Shown here piece after piece: positions 56,432 through 64,000 of a stretch of DNA of 64,000 bases (position 1 is its first letter; the number at the start of each line of letters is the position of its first letter). Below the pieces are notes generated by a model. The model did not search any database and was not told the origin of the DNA. It saw only the letters and a program-made list of their open reading frames with translations. Location of the stretch: NCBI RefSeq assembly GCF_947493125.1, contig NZ_CANLQB010000002.1, positions 62,001 to 126,000 on the forward strand, given 5' to 3'. Source of the stretch: an uncultured Roseobacter sp. GTDB taxonomy: Bacteria > Pseudomonadota > Alphaproteobacteria > Rhodobacterales > Rhodobacteraceae. A program made the position numbers and the translations under genes.

Positions 56432-57208
56432 ATGCCCGCGCCCCTCAACACCTTCAAGAAATCCCTCGCCGAGGGGGAGACACTACTCGGCTGCTGGATG
56501 AGCCTCGCCGAAGGCATCACTGCAGAGATCCTCGGCAGCGCGGGCTACGACTGGCTGCTGATCGACGGAGAGCATTCACCCAACGACATCCGCTCCATCC
56601 GTGACCAGCTTGTGGCGCTCAAGGGCAGCGACAGCCACCCGGTGGTGCGAGTGCCCATCGGCGAGACCTGGATCATCAAACAGGTGCTGGATGCGGGGGC
56701 GCAAACGGTCCTTGTGCCGATTGTCGAGACCGCCGCACAGGCCCGCGAGCTGGTGCGCGCCTGCCACTACCCGCCGGGTGGCACCCGTGGCGTCGGCTAC
56801 GCCGTGGGCCGCGTGTCGAACTTCGGGCAGATGGAGAACTACGGCCCCACCGCGGATGCGCAGATCTGCCTGCTGGTGCAGGTGGAGACCAAGACAGGCC
56901 TCGACAATCTCGATGAGATCCTCGCCGTCGAGGGCGTCGATGGCGTCTTCATCGGCCCGGCGGACCTCTCGGCCAGCATGGGCTATCTCGGTCAGACCAA
57001 TCACCCCGACATGCAGGCCACGATCCTGGCCGCCCTGAAAAAGATCAGCGACAGCGGTAAGGCGGCGGGCATCCTCACTCCCAATGACGAAATGATCCAG
57101 GCCTCGCTCGACGCTGGCGCCCGGTTCGTTGCGGTGGCGATGGATATCGCGCTGTTGTTAGAGTCCGCCAAAGCCGTCAGTGCCAAATGGAAGGCCAAGA
57201 CCGGCTGA
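56432..57208 (+). CDS. HpcH/HpaI-family aldolase
   Basis: The 258-residue barrel has WMSLAEGITAEILGSAGYDWLLIDGEHSPND split across residues about 22-52, the PPGGTRGVGYAVGRV loop, the metal Glu in LLVQVETKTGLDN and Asp in IGPADLSASMGY. It reversibly splits 4-hydroxy-2-oxo acids to pyruvate and an aldehyde. Substrate not predictable. No pathway genes adjoin it. Confidence 0.9.
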   Translation: MPAPLNTFKKSLAEGETLLGCWMSLAEGITAEILGSAGYDWLLIDGEHSPNDIRSIRDQLVALKGSDSHPVVRVPIGETWIIKQVLDAGAQTVLVPIVETAAQARELVRACHYPPGGTRGVGYAVGRVSNFGQMENYGPTADAQICLLVQVETKTGLDNLDEILAVEGVDGVFIGPADLSASMGYLGQTNHPDMQATILAALKKISDSGKAAGILTPNDEMIQASLDAGARFVAVAMDIALLLESAKAVSAKWKAKTG

Positions 57209-57276
57209 GGCCCTTTCCCTTGACGACCGAGCCGTATAAGAGGCGCGGACCATCACCTGAATCGGAGTAAACCAAG

Positions 57277-58299
57277 ATGGGTTACCGCGTCGTTGTTGCG
57301 GGCGCCACTGGCAATGTGGGCCGCGAAATGCTGAACATCCTTTCGGAACGCCACTTCCCGGTGGACGAGATCACGGTGCTTGCCTCGCGCAAGTCGCTGG
57401 GCACGGAAGTGAGCTTTGGCGACACGACGCTCAAGACCAAGGACCTGGACACGTTCGATTTCACCGGCTGGGACATCGCGCTCTTTGCGGTGGGCTCCGA
57501 GGCAACCAAGAAATACGCGCCGGTGGCGGCCAAGGCGGGCTGTGTCGTGATCGACAACTCCTCGCTCTACCGCTACGACCCGGACGTGCCCCTGATCGTG
57601 CCGGAGGTGAATGCCGACGCGATCGAAGGCTATGCCAAGAAGAACATCATCGCCAATCCCAACTGCTCCACCGCGCAGATGGTGGTGGCCCTGAAGCCGC
57701 TGCACGACCGCGCGACGATCAAGCGCGTCGTGGTCTCGACCTATCAGTCGGTGTCGGGCGCGGGCAAAGAGGGCATTGATGAGCTCTGGGATCAGACCAA
57801 GGCGATCTACAACCCCGTCGACGAGAAGCCTGCGAAGAAGTTCACCAAGCAGATTGCCTTCAACGTGATCCCACATATCGACGTCTTCATGGACGACGGC
57901 TCCACCAAGGAAGAATGGAAGATGGTCGCCGAGACGAAGAAGATCGTCGACCCGTCGATCAAGGTCACGGCCACCTGCGTGCGCGTGCCGGTCTTCGTCG
58001 GCCATTCGGAGGCGGTGAACGTCGAGTTCGAAGACCATCTCGACGAGGATGAGGCGCGCGAGATCCTGCGCGAGGCCCCTGGCGTCATGGTGATCGACAA
58101 ACGCGAGGACGGTGGCTACGTCACACCCGTCGAGTGCGTGGGCGACTTCGCCACTTTCATCAGCCGCATCCGGCAGGACAGCACCATAGACAACGGCCTG
58201 AACTTCTGGTGCGTGTCGGACAACCTGCGCAAGGGGGCCGCTCTCAATGCGGTGCAGATCGCCGAGCTTCTGGGCAACCGCATTCTGAAAAAGGGCTGA
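57277..58299 (+). CDS. asd: Aspartate-semialdehyde dehydrogenase
   Basis: A 340-residue protein with the NADP motif VAGATGNVGREML, catalytic Cys130 in NPNCSTAQMVVALKPLHD and the SVSGAGKEGI stretch. It makes aspartate semialdehyde for lysine, threonine and methionine synthesis. GGAG and spacing fit the ATG. A terminator follows. Confidence 0.96.
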   Translation: MGYRVVVAGATGNVGREMLNILSERHFPVDEITVLASRKSLGTEVSFGDTTLKTKDLDTFDFTGWDIALFAVGSEATKKYAPVAAKAGCVVIDNSSLYRYDPDVPLIVPEVNADAIEGYAKKNIIANPNCSTAQMVVALKPLHDRATIKRVVVSTYQSVSGAGKEGIDELWDQTKAIYNPVDEKPAKKFTKQIAFNVIPHIDVFMDDGSTKEEWKMVAETKKIVDPSIKVTATCVRVPVFVGHSEAVNVEFEDHLDEDEAREILREAPGVMVIDKREDGGYVTPVECVGDFATFISRIRQDSTIDNGLNFWCVSDNLRKGAALNAVQIAELLGNRILKKG

Positions 58300-58319
58300 G
58301 CTTCCTGCCTATCACGGCG

Positions 58320-58350
58320 CCCCACCCGCATCCCGCAGGTGGGGTGTTTT
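58320..58350 (+). terminator. Rho-independent terminator after asd
   Basis: CCCCACC (58320-58326) pairs with GGTGGGG (58338-58344) around an 11-base loop, followed by TGTTTT, 20 bases after the asd stop. Confidence 0.85.
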
Positions 58351-58354
58351 GCGG

Positions 58355-58882
58355 TCAGCCGGGATCCGTGCAGGCCTCCGCCTCGGCGGGCGCCAGGCGG
58401 AAGGTAAAGAACGGCCCCGTCCCCGGTTCAAAGGAGTGCTCCGCCTCTTCCAGATAGAAGCGGTAGTGCCCCTCCACATCGTGGAGATAATCAATGCCCT
58501 GCCCGATGTCCGACAGGAAGACGTTCCGTGTCCGCATCGCGATCCCGCCGTCCGTTTCGACCGTAATCCACATCTGGCTGTCGCCCTCCAGCGTGTTGCA
58601 GCCGTCCCGGTAGGCACCCGGCGCGCTTTCCCAGCACATAAAGGACAGATGCCCGGGCCGACCGTCCCGGTCTCTGCCCGTCAGCTGCGCAATGGCAAAG
58701 CCCTCCTCGGCGCGCAGCGCGAGCGACAGGGTCGCCACGTTCTGGGAGGGATGCGCTTCAAGATGCACGGCGGTGTAGGATCGGGTGTAGCAGGGGGCCA
58801 GCGTGGCAAGCTCAAAGCTGGCGGCCGCCGTGGCCACGCCGGTCAGGATCGCCCCGCTCAGGGCACAGCGCATATAACACAT
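58355..58882 (-). CDS. Hypothetical exported protein
   Basis: From the ATG at 58882 (GGAG seven bases before) the protein is 175 residues with an N-terminal hydrophobic signal (SGAILTGVATAAASFELA) and four later cysteines (PCYTRS, FMCWES, DGCNTLEG, EACTDPG) that suit two disulfides. No known family recognised. It converges on the asd terminator. Confidence 0.7.
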   Translation of the reverse strand: MCYMRCALSGAILTGVATAAASFELATLAPCYTRSYTAVHLEAHPSQNVATLSLALRAEEGFAIAQLTGRDRDGRPGHLSFMCWESAPGAYRDGCNTLEGDSQMWITVETDGGIAMRTRNVFLSDIGQGIDYLHDVEGHYRFYLEEAEHSFEPGTGPFFTFRLAPAEAEACTDPG

Positions 58883-58993
58883 CAATCGTCTCCATGATGT
58901 CAATCAACTCCAATGCCCCGGCTCAGCAAGCCAGCGCGGTGTCGGATTGTCAATCAGGGTGCACAGGTCCCGGCGCGCCCGCGCCCAACACAG

Positions 58994-59404
58994 TCAAACA
59001 GCGGTGGGGTCTTTCGGCTTGCCGGGCCCGAACCGGCGCAGAAAGGTCACATAGGAGAACCCCAGATCGGACGTATTGCACAGCTTCTGCCCGCTGGTTT
59101 CCGTATGCAGCGAGAGCCCGCCCCAGGCGATTCTCATGAAGTAGCCGTGGCGGCGCAGCCGCTCGTCCAGATCGTCCCAGCTCTCGGCTTCGGCCATGTC
59201 GCGAAACAGGAGATTCTGCAGCGCAAAAACCAGACGCTGGTCCACGATTTCGGACTTCTTTTTCGTGCTCTTATGCGCCGCAAGATGCGCCACGAGCACC
59301 TCTTCGACGATCTTGGCCACGGTGCCTTCGCGCTCCGTCGCCAGGTCATGGACCGCAAGCGCCAGATCAGCCGGCAACTGAATCGAAACTGTACGATTGT
59401 TCAT
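58994..59404 (-). CDS. Ribbon-helix-helix-like protein with a conserved C-terminal region
   Basis: The 136-residue protein begins NRTVSIQLPADLALAVHDLATEREGTV, a strand and two helices like a ribbon-helix-helix DNA-binding module, then a Lys-rich link and a C-terminal half (about residues 77-130) rich in aromatic and Gly (RLRRHGYFMRIAWGGLSLHT, LCNTSDLGFSYVTFLRRFG). The C-terminal part recalls conserved stretches of relaxases, but no catalytic residues can be assigned. Function unproven; a DNA-binding regulator is the best guess. Confidence 0.6.
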   Translation of the reverse strand: MNNRTVSIQLPADLALAVHDLATEREGTVAKIVEEVLVAHLAAHKSTKKKSEIVDQRLVFALQNLLFRDMAEAESWDDLDERLRRHGYFMRIAWGGLSLHTETSGQKLCNTSDLGFSYVTFLRRFGPGKPKDPTAV

Positions 59405-59440
59405 GCAGCCGAGAATTCCTTAATTTGGGTTTACAAAATG

Positions 59441-59752
59441 TTAAAAACGCTCGGCGCGCAGCACTTCGCAGTCCACAATTGTGACAACGCCGATGTGGCG
59501 CTCGACCACGTCGAAGGCGGCCTCAAGCAGCTTGTCGAGTTTCTCGGGCCGGATGATGCAGATCACCTGCACCATACCGCTGGCGCGCCCGATCTCGCCC
59601 GCCCGGGTCCAGGCGCCGGACCGGCCCGAACCGCCCAGCACCGGCAGCACGGTGAAGCCCGTCACATCCGCCGAAAGCAGCGCCTCGGTCAGCCGCGACT
59701 GCATGATCGCTTCGATGGTAATCTCGACCCGTTTGGCCTGATGCGTCTGCAT
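59441..59752 (-). CDS. SbtB-like PII family protein
   Basis: The 103-residue protein has a PII-like fold: KRVEITIEAIMQSRLTEALLSADVTGFTVLPVLGGSG holds strand 1, helix 1 and the start of the T-loop (residues about 38-58), then MVQVICIIRPEKLDKLL and VVTIVDCEVLRAERF. It lacks the C-terminal Cys pair seen in cyanobacterial SbtB. Its ATG follows GAGG and lies 4 bases after the SbtA stop, so it is translated with it. It should bind a nucleotide and gate the transporter, as SbtB does for SbtA. Confidence 0.85.
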   Translation of the reverse strand: MQTHQAKRVEITIEAIMQSRLTEALLSADVTGFTVLPVLGGSGRSGAWTRAGEIGRASGMVQVICIIRPEKLDKLLEAAFDVVERHIGVVTIVDCEVLRAERF

Positions 59753-59756
59753 GGGG

Positions 59757-60734
59757 TCAGCCTCCTGTCATCGTTGTGGCCACCGCAACATATAATGGAA
59801 TGCCCAGTGTCAGGTTGAAAGGGAAGGTCACGCCCAGCGACAGCGTGAGGTAGATCGACGGATTCGCCTCCGGCAGCGCGACCCGCATGGCCGCAGGCAC
59901 CGCGATGTAGGAGGCTGACGCCGACAGCACCATCATCAACGCCACGCCGCCCGCGGAGAGGCCCAACAGCAGGCCCGCGCCCAGGCCGCAGAGGCTGCCG
60001 ATGACCGGCATCAGGATCCCGAAGGCGAGGACACCGGGGCGCAGCACATCGCTGCGTTCACGCAGACCCCGGCCCGCCACAAGGCCCATATCCAGAAGGA
60101 ACAGGCAGAGCACGCCCTTGAACGGTGCCGCGATGAAGCTGGAGATTTCGTTCAGCCCCTCTTCGCCCGTCGCCCAGCCAATGAAGAAGGAGCCCACCAG
60201 CAAGACAATGGACCCGTTCAGCAGGATCTCCCGCCACAGGGTGCTGTCCATGCGTTGGCCGTCGCCCCCCCGCGAAATCAGCCAGAGCGCCGAGAGGATC
60301 GCGGGCGCTTCCATCGCCGCGGCGACCGCAACCATATATCCTTCCGATGCGATCCCGCTGCTTTCCAGCACCGAGGTCGCCGCCACGAAGGTGACGATGG
60401 AAATCGAACCGTAGTGCGCCGCCACCGCGGCCGCGTCGAGCCGGCTGAGGCGGGTCATCACCTGCAGGAGCGCAAAGGCGATGAGCGGCAACGCCGCCGA
60501 GAGCGCCACCCCGGCGACCAGGGTGAACCCCAGCTTGGCGTCGATCCCGTGCGCGGACACGCTCACCCCGCCTTTGAACCCGATGGCGAAAAGCAGGTAG
60601 ATCGACAGCGCCTTGGCAGCCGCCTCCGGCACACTGAGGTCCGATCGCGCCAGCGCCGCAGCGACGCCCAGTGCAAAGGACAAGATGATCGGCGACAGCA
60701 GATTGGTCGCCGCCAGTGAAAGGATCTGTTCCAT
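59757..60734 (-). CDS. SbtA-type sodium-dependent bicarbonate transporter
   Basis: A 325-residue, ten-TM protein that reads SPIILSFALGVAAALARSDLSVPE near the N-terminus (split), a LLFAIGFKGGVSV segment typical of SbtA, an internal repeat with FKGVLCLFLLDMGLVAGRG, and LSASASYIAVPAAMRVALPEANPS. Known members take up bicarbonate with sodium. AAGGAG precedes the ATG. It sits between a carbonic anhydrase gene and an SbtB-like gene on one strand. Confidence 0.87.
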   Translation of the reverse strand: MEQILSLAATNLLSPIILSFALGVAAALARSDLSVPEAAAKALSIYLLFAIGFKGGVSVSAHGIDAKLGFTLVAGVALSAALPLIAFALLQVMTRLSRLDAAAVAAHYGSISIVTFVAATSVLESSGIASEGYMVAVAAAMEAPAILSALWLISRGGDGQRMDSTLWREILLNGSIVLLVGSFFIGWATGEEGLNEISSFIAAPFKGVLCLFLLDMGLVAGRGLRERSDVLRPGVLAFGILMPVIGSLCGLGAGLLLGLSAGGVALMMVLSASASYIAVPAAMRVALPEANPSIYLTLSLGVTFPFNLTLGIPLYVAVATTMTGG

Positions 60735-60770
60735 GCGCTGCTCCTTGCCCCGGCCCCGGCGGGCCTATCC

Positions 60771-61421
60771 TCAGACCCGTTGAAAGGCCTGTTGTTCCGG
60801 GTTGAAATATTCCAGCCACCCCTCGCCGATATCGGTCCAGAGCCCATGCAGGGTCAGCGCACCGGCTGTCACCTTCTCACGCACGAACGGAAAGGTCAGC
60901 AGGTTTTCCAGACTGACCAGAACCGCCTGTTTTTCAAGCTGTTGCGCCTGTACCGCTGCGTCATTCTCCGCCGCGACCAGGTCGTATTTCGGCCTCAGAA
61001 TGTCCATCCAGCGTCCGACGAAACTGCTCTCGTCTTCGAGGTCGGGCGCATTGCCGCGACACATCTCGAGACAGCCCTTGACCCCGCCGCAATTCGAATG
61101 CCCCAGCACGATCAGATGCGCAACATGCAGCACGTTCACCGCATATTCCACCGCCGCCGAGGTCCCGTGATAGTCGCCATCGGGCCGGAAAGGCGGCACC
61201 AGATTCGCGATATTGCGGTGAATGAAGAACTCGCCCTGATCCGCCCCGAAGATCGAAATGGCGTTCACACGGCTGTCACAGCAGGAAATGACCATCGCCC
61301 GGGGATGCTGACCTTCCGTCGCCAGATGCCGATACCAGGCCCTGTTCTCCGCATAGCCGGTCGCTTTCCAGCCGTGGTAGCGCTGCACCAGGTAACTCGG
61401 CAGCGGTTTTGCGTGATCCAT
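60771..61421 (-). CDS. Beta-type carbonic anhydrase
   Basis: The 216-residue protein has the zinc ligands of beta carbonic anhydrases: Cys48 in CCDSRVN, with Asp49-Ser-Arg, and His108 and Cys111 in LGHSNCGGVKG. It interconverts CO2 and bicarbonate. It lies 36 bases before the SbtA-type transporter gene on the same strand, so uptake and hydration are likely co-regulated. Confidence 0.92.
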   Translation of the reverse strand: MDHAKPLPSYLVQRYHGWKATGYAENRAWYRHLATEGQHPRAMVISCCDSRVNAISIFGADQGEFFIHRNIANLVPPFRPDGDYHGTSAAVEYAVNVLHVAHLIVLGHSNCGGVKGCLEMCRGNAPDLEDESSFVGRWMDILRPKYDLVAAENDAAVQAQQLEKQAVLVSLENLLTFPFVREKVTAGALTLHGLWTDIGEGWLEYFNPEQQAFQRV

Positions 61422-61459
61422 AACTGTCCCGTTCGTCTTTTTGAGCGCCCAACTATACC

Positions 61460-61476
61460 GAATTCACATAGAATTC
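61460..61476. promoter_or_regulatory. GAATTC dyad in the carbonic anhydrase / Hpt-like divergent gap
   Basis: Two GAATTC hexamers at 61460-61465 and 61471-61476 flank ACATA, giving an interrupted palindrome 39 bases before the carbonic anhydrase start. It could be an operator; nothing else supports it. Confidence 0.25.
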
Positions 61477-61564
61477 GAGGGAAAAGCGCCCTCCATCTCA
61501 ATACTTTGGAGAGGTTTGCGCGGCATAAGGCTGTGTACTGCGGGGGCAGAGAAGGGTGAGTGTA

Positions 61565-61945
61565 ATGGATCACGTCCTGAAAATCGGGCTGAACGAAACT
61601 GTGCACGTCGATCAGGATCGACTGGCTGCGCTCTATGCGGAACTCGGCGAAGCCGGGGCCGAAGACGTGGTCTGCCGGGCTATGGAGGAGATGGCCCTGC
61701 GCCTGTCCCACTGCAGCCGTCTCCACACCGCCGGAAATATGGACGAACTGCGCAAGTGCGCCCGCTCGCTGATCGCTATCGGTGACCAGATCGGGATGCA
61801 CGTCCTCGCCCGGGTCGCCGGCGACGTCACCAACGCCATTGATGCCGCAGACGGGCCCGCCGTCTCCGCAACGCTCGCGCGGCTTATCCGCATTGGCGAG
61901 CAATCGCTGACCGCCATCTGGGACCTGCAGGACATCACTATCTGA
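61565..61945 (+). CDS. Hpt-like helical protein lacking the phosphorylatable histidine
   Basis: From the ATG at 61565 (GAAGG before it) the protein is 126 residues of four or five helices. The stretch GNMDELRKCARSLIAIGDQIGMHVLARVAGDV lines up with the HxLKGxxxxLG core of Hpt phosphotransfer domains, but the active His is replaced by Arg (RSLIA). Length and pattern fit Hpt; the missing His argues for a phosphorylation-independent partner or a divergent family. Divergent from the carbonic anhydrase gene. Confidence 0.6.
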   Translation: MDHVLKIGLNETVHVDQDRLAALYAELGEAGAEDVVCRAMEEMALRLSHCSRLHTAGNMDELRKCARSLIAIGDQIGMHVLARVAGDVTNAIDAADGPAVSATLARLIRIGEQSLTAIWDLQDITI

Positions 61946-62016
61946 ACCATCTGACAGCTTGCGCGACGGGCGCGACAGGCTAGGCTGGGCCCAATGCTCC
62001 CAACAAGGCCCGCGCC

Positions 62017-63402
62017 ATGCCGCTCCCCCTCTTCGCCGACCCCACCGACACCGCACGCCCTCTCCACATCGTCGACCAGGACCACTTCGAGACCTGGCGC
62101 ACCGCCCAGCCTGACGAAATCGGCACGTGGATCGACGCCCAGGCCTTCACGGGCGCCCTTGGTCAGGCAATACCGGTCCCGGGTACCGACGGCGCCCCGG
62201 CGGGTGCGGTTGTCGGCCTCGGGACGGCCCAGACCCGGGCGCGGGCCCGCTTCCATCTGGCGGCAGCCGCGGCCAAACTGCCCAAGGGCGCCTATGCCAT
62301 CGCCTCGGGCCTGCCCGACGACATGGCGGAGGTCGAGGCTCTGGGCTGGCTGCTCGCCGGTTACCGCTTTGATCGCTACAAGACACAACCCCCCATGGCG
62401 GCCCGGCTCGTCGCACCCGACACCATCGACGCAAACGCCGTGGCTGCCATTGCCACGGGCGAGGCGCTCACCCGCGACCTGATCAACACGCCGGCCTCCG
62501 ACATGGGACCCGACGATCTGGAGCAAGCCGCGCACGACCTCGCTGCGCGCCACGACGCCCAGGTCCGCGTCATCCTCGGCGATGACCTGCTCGCCGAGAA
62601 CTTCCCGATGATCCACACCGTGGGCCGGGCCGCCAACCGCGCACCCCGGCTGATCGACATGCGCTGGGGCGACACGGGGCCCCGCGTCACATTGGTCGGC
62701 AAGGGTGTATGCTTTGACACCGGCGGTCTGAACCTCAAACCCGGCGCCTCGATGGCGCTGATGAAGAAAGACATGGGAGGCGCCGCCGCCGTTCTGGGCC
62801 TCACGGACATGATCCTGTCCCATGGCCTTGCCGTGCAGCTCCGGGTGCTGATTCCAGCGGTGGAGAACGCCGTCTCCGGCAACGCGTTCCGCCCCGGCGA
62901 CATCCTGACATCGCGCAAGGGCCTGACGGTGGAAATCAACAACACCGATGCCGAAGGCCGCCTCGTGCTCGCCGACGCGCTGGCGCTGGCGCAGGAGGAG
63001 AACCCCGATCTCATTGTCTCCATGGCCACGCTCACCGGTGCGGCGCGCGTGGCGGTCGGCCCCGATCTCGCCCCCTACTACTGCGATGACAACAGCTTTG
63101 CAGACCGGCTGGAGCAGGCCGCGCGGCAGCAGGCCGATCCGGTCTGGCGCATGCCCTTCCACGCACCCTACGAGGCGATGATCGAACCCGGCATCGCCGA
63201 TCTCGACAACGCGCCCAAGGGGGGGTTCGCTGGCTCCATCACTGCGGCCCTCTTCCTGCGACGCTTCGTGGAGCAGACCAGCTATGCCCATTTCGACATC
63301 TACGGCTGGCAGCCCAACGATGCACCGGGGCGTCCCAAGGGCGGTGTGGGTCAGGCCACCCGCACTCTGCTGAAATCCATCACCGAAATGTCCACCGCGT
63401 GA
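62017..63402 (+). CDS. Leucyl aminopeptidase family (M17) metallopeptidase
   Basis: The 461-residue protein has the M17 signatures VGKGVCFDTGGLNLKPG and NTDAEGRLVLADAL with the zinc ligands Lys, Asp, Asp and Glu. It removes N-terminal residues from peptides in the cytoplasm. It overlaps the next gene by 4 bases (GTGA). Confidence 0.93.
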   Translation: MPLPLFADPTDTARPLHIVDQDHFETWRTAQPDEIGTWIDAQAFTGALGQAIPVPGTDGAPAGAVVGLGTAQTRARARFHLAAAAAKLPKGAYAIASGLPDDMAEVEALGWLLAGYRFDRYKTQPPMAARLVAPDTIDANAVAAIATGEALTRDLINTPASDMGPDDLEQAAHDLAARHDAQVRVILGDDLLAENFPMIHTVGRAANRAPRLIDMRWGDTGPRVTLVGKGVCFDTGGLNLKPGASMALMKKDMGGAAAVLGLTDMILSHGLAVQLRVLIPAVENAVSGNAFRPGDILTSRKGLTVEINNTDAEGRLVLADALALAQEENPDLIVSMATLTGAARVAVGPDLAPYYCDDNSFADRLEQAARQQADPVWRMPFHAPYEAMIEPGIADLDNAPKGGFAGSITAALFLRRFVEQTSYAHFDIYGWQPNDAPGRPKGGVGQATRTLLKSITEMSTA

Positions 63403-64000
63403 GCGATCCGCGCGACACGCCCGATCCCGCCAAAGTCACAGGGTCCGACCCGATGCAGGTCATCCTGCCGCTCGCCGATCTCTGCCGCACGCCGGACGGC
63501 CCGCGCGACCGGCAACTGCTCTGCGGCGACGCTGTCACCGTGCTGCATCGGGAGGGCAACTGGAGCCTGCTGCGTACCGAGAAAGATGGCTACTGCGGGT
63601 ACCTGCCCGCCAAGGCACTGGGGCCGCCCCAAGCGCCGACCCACCACGTAACGGCCCGTGCGACACACGCCTATTCCGACGCCGACATGAAGTCACCGGA
63701 GCGCCACAGTCTGTCCTTCGGCAGCCGCCTTGCCGCGCGCGCCGAAACCGCCACCTTCATCGAGACCGATCTCGGCCACATCCCGCGCCAGCATCTGCAC
63801 CGAATAGGCGATATCGCCACGGATCCGGTTGCCATCGCACGGCTCTTCCTTGGCACCCCATACCTCTGGGGCGGCAACAGCGCCTGGGGGATCGACTGTT
63901 CCGGGCTCGTGCAGGCAGCGTGCCTGGCCTGCGGTCTGCCCTGCCCCGGCGACAGCGACCAACAGGAAACACAGCTCGGCGACACTTTGCCCGCAGGCAC
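63399..64000 (+). CDS. NlpC/P60-family peptidase (partial, C-terminus cut by window)
   Basis: A GTG start inside the aminopeptidase stop (4-base overlap) opens a frame that is still open at the window edge, 200 codons long so far. Two SH3-like stretches lead to the NlpC/P60 nucleophile motif GIDCSGLVQAA at about residue 170. The catalytic His lies beyond the window. The family cuts the gamma-D-Glu-diaminopimelate bond in peptidoglycan stems. This order, M17 peptidase then NlpC/P60, is frequent in Rhodobacterales and suits recycling of cell-wall peptides. Confidence 0.92.
   Translation, partial: MSDPRDTPDPAKVTGSDPMQVILPLADLCRTPDGPRDRQLLCGDAVTVLHREGNWSLLRTEKDGYCGYLPAKALGPPQAPTHHVTARATHAYSDADMKSPERHSLSFGSRLAARAETATFIETDLGHIPRQHLHRIGDIATDPVAIARLFLGTPYLWGGNSAWGIDCSGLVQAACLACGLPCPGDSDQQETQLGDTLPAG

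Noticed and set aside
57219-57236. TTGACG/TATAAG as a promoter before asd
   Set aside because: The two boxes are only about 9 bases apart, too close for a sigma-70 promoter.
61633-63291. 552-codon minus-strand open frame
   Set aside because: Antisense of the Hpt-like and aminopeptidase genes; the M17 motifs settle the true strand.

Overview
The window is a GC-rich, densely coded chromosomal segment of an alphaproteobacterium, most likely a marine Rhodobacterales (Roseobacter-group) bacterium. This rests on family content and order: a CcrM-type GANTC methyltransferase next to rnhB, a pmbA-cysQ-DUF4170-waaA-lpxK block, leuS-lptE-holA behind a DUF3576 lipoprotein gene, a DUF2125 protein, an OmpR-family regulator divergent from ribA, a porin, BluB, and several GcvT-domain flavoproteins. 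I see no rRNA or tRNA gene, insertion sequence, prophage or CRISPR array. No gene-free stretch exceeds about 300 bases. Products are assigned by reading translated motifs only; no database search was possible.

Layout. 1-318: 5' part of an RluA-type pseudouridine synthase gene. 455-7843 (minus): XRE-cupin regulator, LysE exporter and GFA protein, then two GcvT-domain FAD dehydrogenases flanking a homocysteine methyltransferase; together these could take glycine betaine to glycine. 8082-9706 (minus): thiolase and free methionine-R-sulfoxide reductase. 9786-10606 (plus): STAS/HATPase partner-switching pair. 10857-14243: gamma-glutamyltransferase, HspQ, SLT-domain lipoprotein, LolA. 14359-19806 (minus): FtsK, DapC-like aminotransferase, amidase. 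19890-24734: UbiH-type hydroxylase, then Trm112-like protein, LON-domain protein, CnoX-like thioredoxin, exonuclease III and response regulator. 24896-28230: RibA, L,D-transpeptidase, YggS, porin.

28514-33100 (plus): DUF3576 lipoprotein, LeuS, LptE, HolA. 33296-38659: second GFA protein, GST, flavoprotein, MscS-type channel, HNH protein, enoyl-CoA hydratase, SDR. 38787-45083 (plus): DUF2125 protein, then the PmbA/CysQ/DUF4170/WaaA/LpxK block. 45137-50338: CaiB, DsbA, DUF721 protein (minus), MutY, AlkB and a lone receiver (plus). 50380-53688 (minus): SDR under a TetR regulator, CcrM, RNase HII. 53860-58882: small secreted proteins, a membrane-tethered winged-helix protein, BluB, HpcH/HpaI aldolase, Asd. 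58994-61421 (minus): a ribbon-helix-helix-like protein and a carbonic anhydrase / SbtA / SbtB-like inorganic carbon operon. 61565-64000 (plus): degenerate Hpt-like protein, M17 aminopeptidase, and an NlpC/P60 protein cut by the window end.

The most notable non-coding or unusual signals are: a perfect 40-bp palindrome inside mutY; three GANTC sites within 39 bp in the leader of the GANTC methyltransferase gene; two nearly identical 16-bp operators serving tetR and its downstream SDR gene; a duplicated 25-bp dyad plus an 11-bp tandem repeat array upstream of the XRE-cupin gene; a dispersed 27-bp repeat at two gene ends; and a two-TM protein whose cytoplasmic end looks like an OmpR-type DNA-binding domain.
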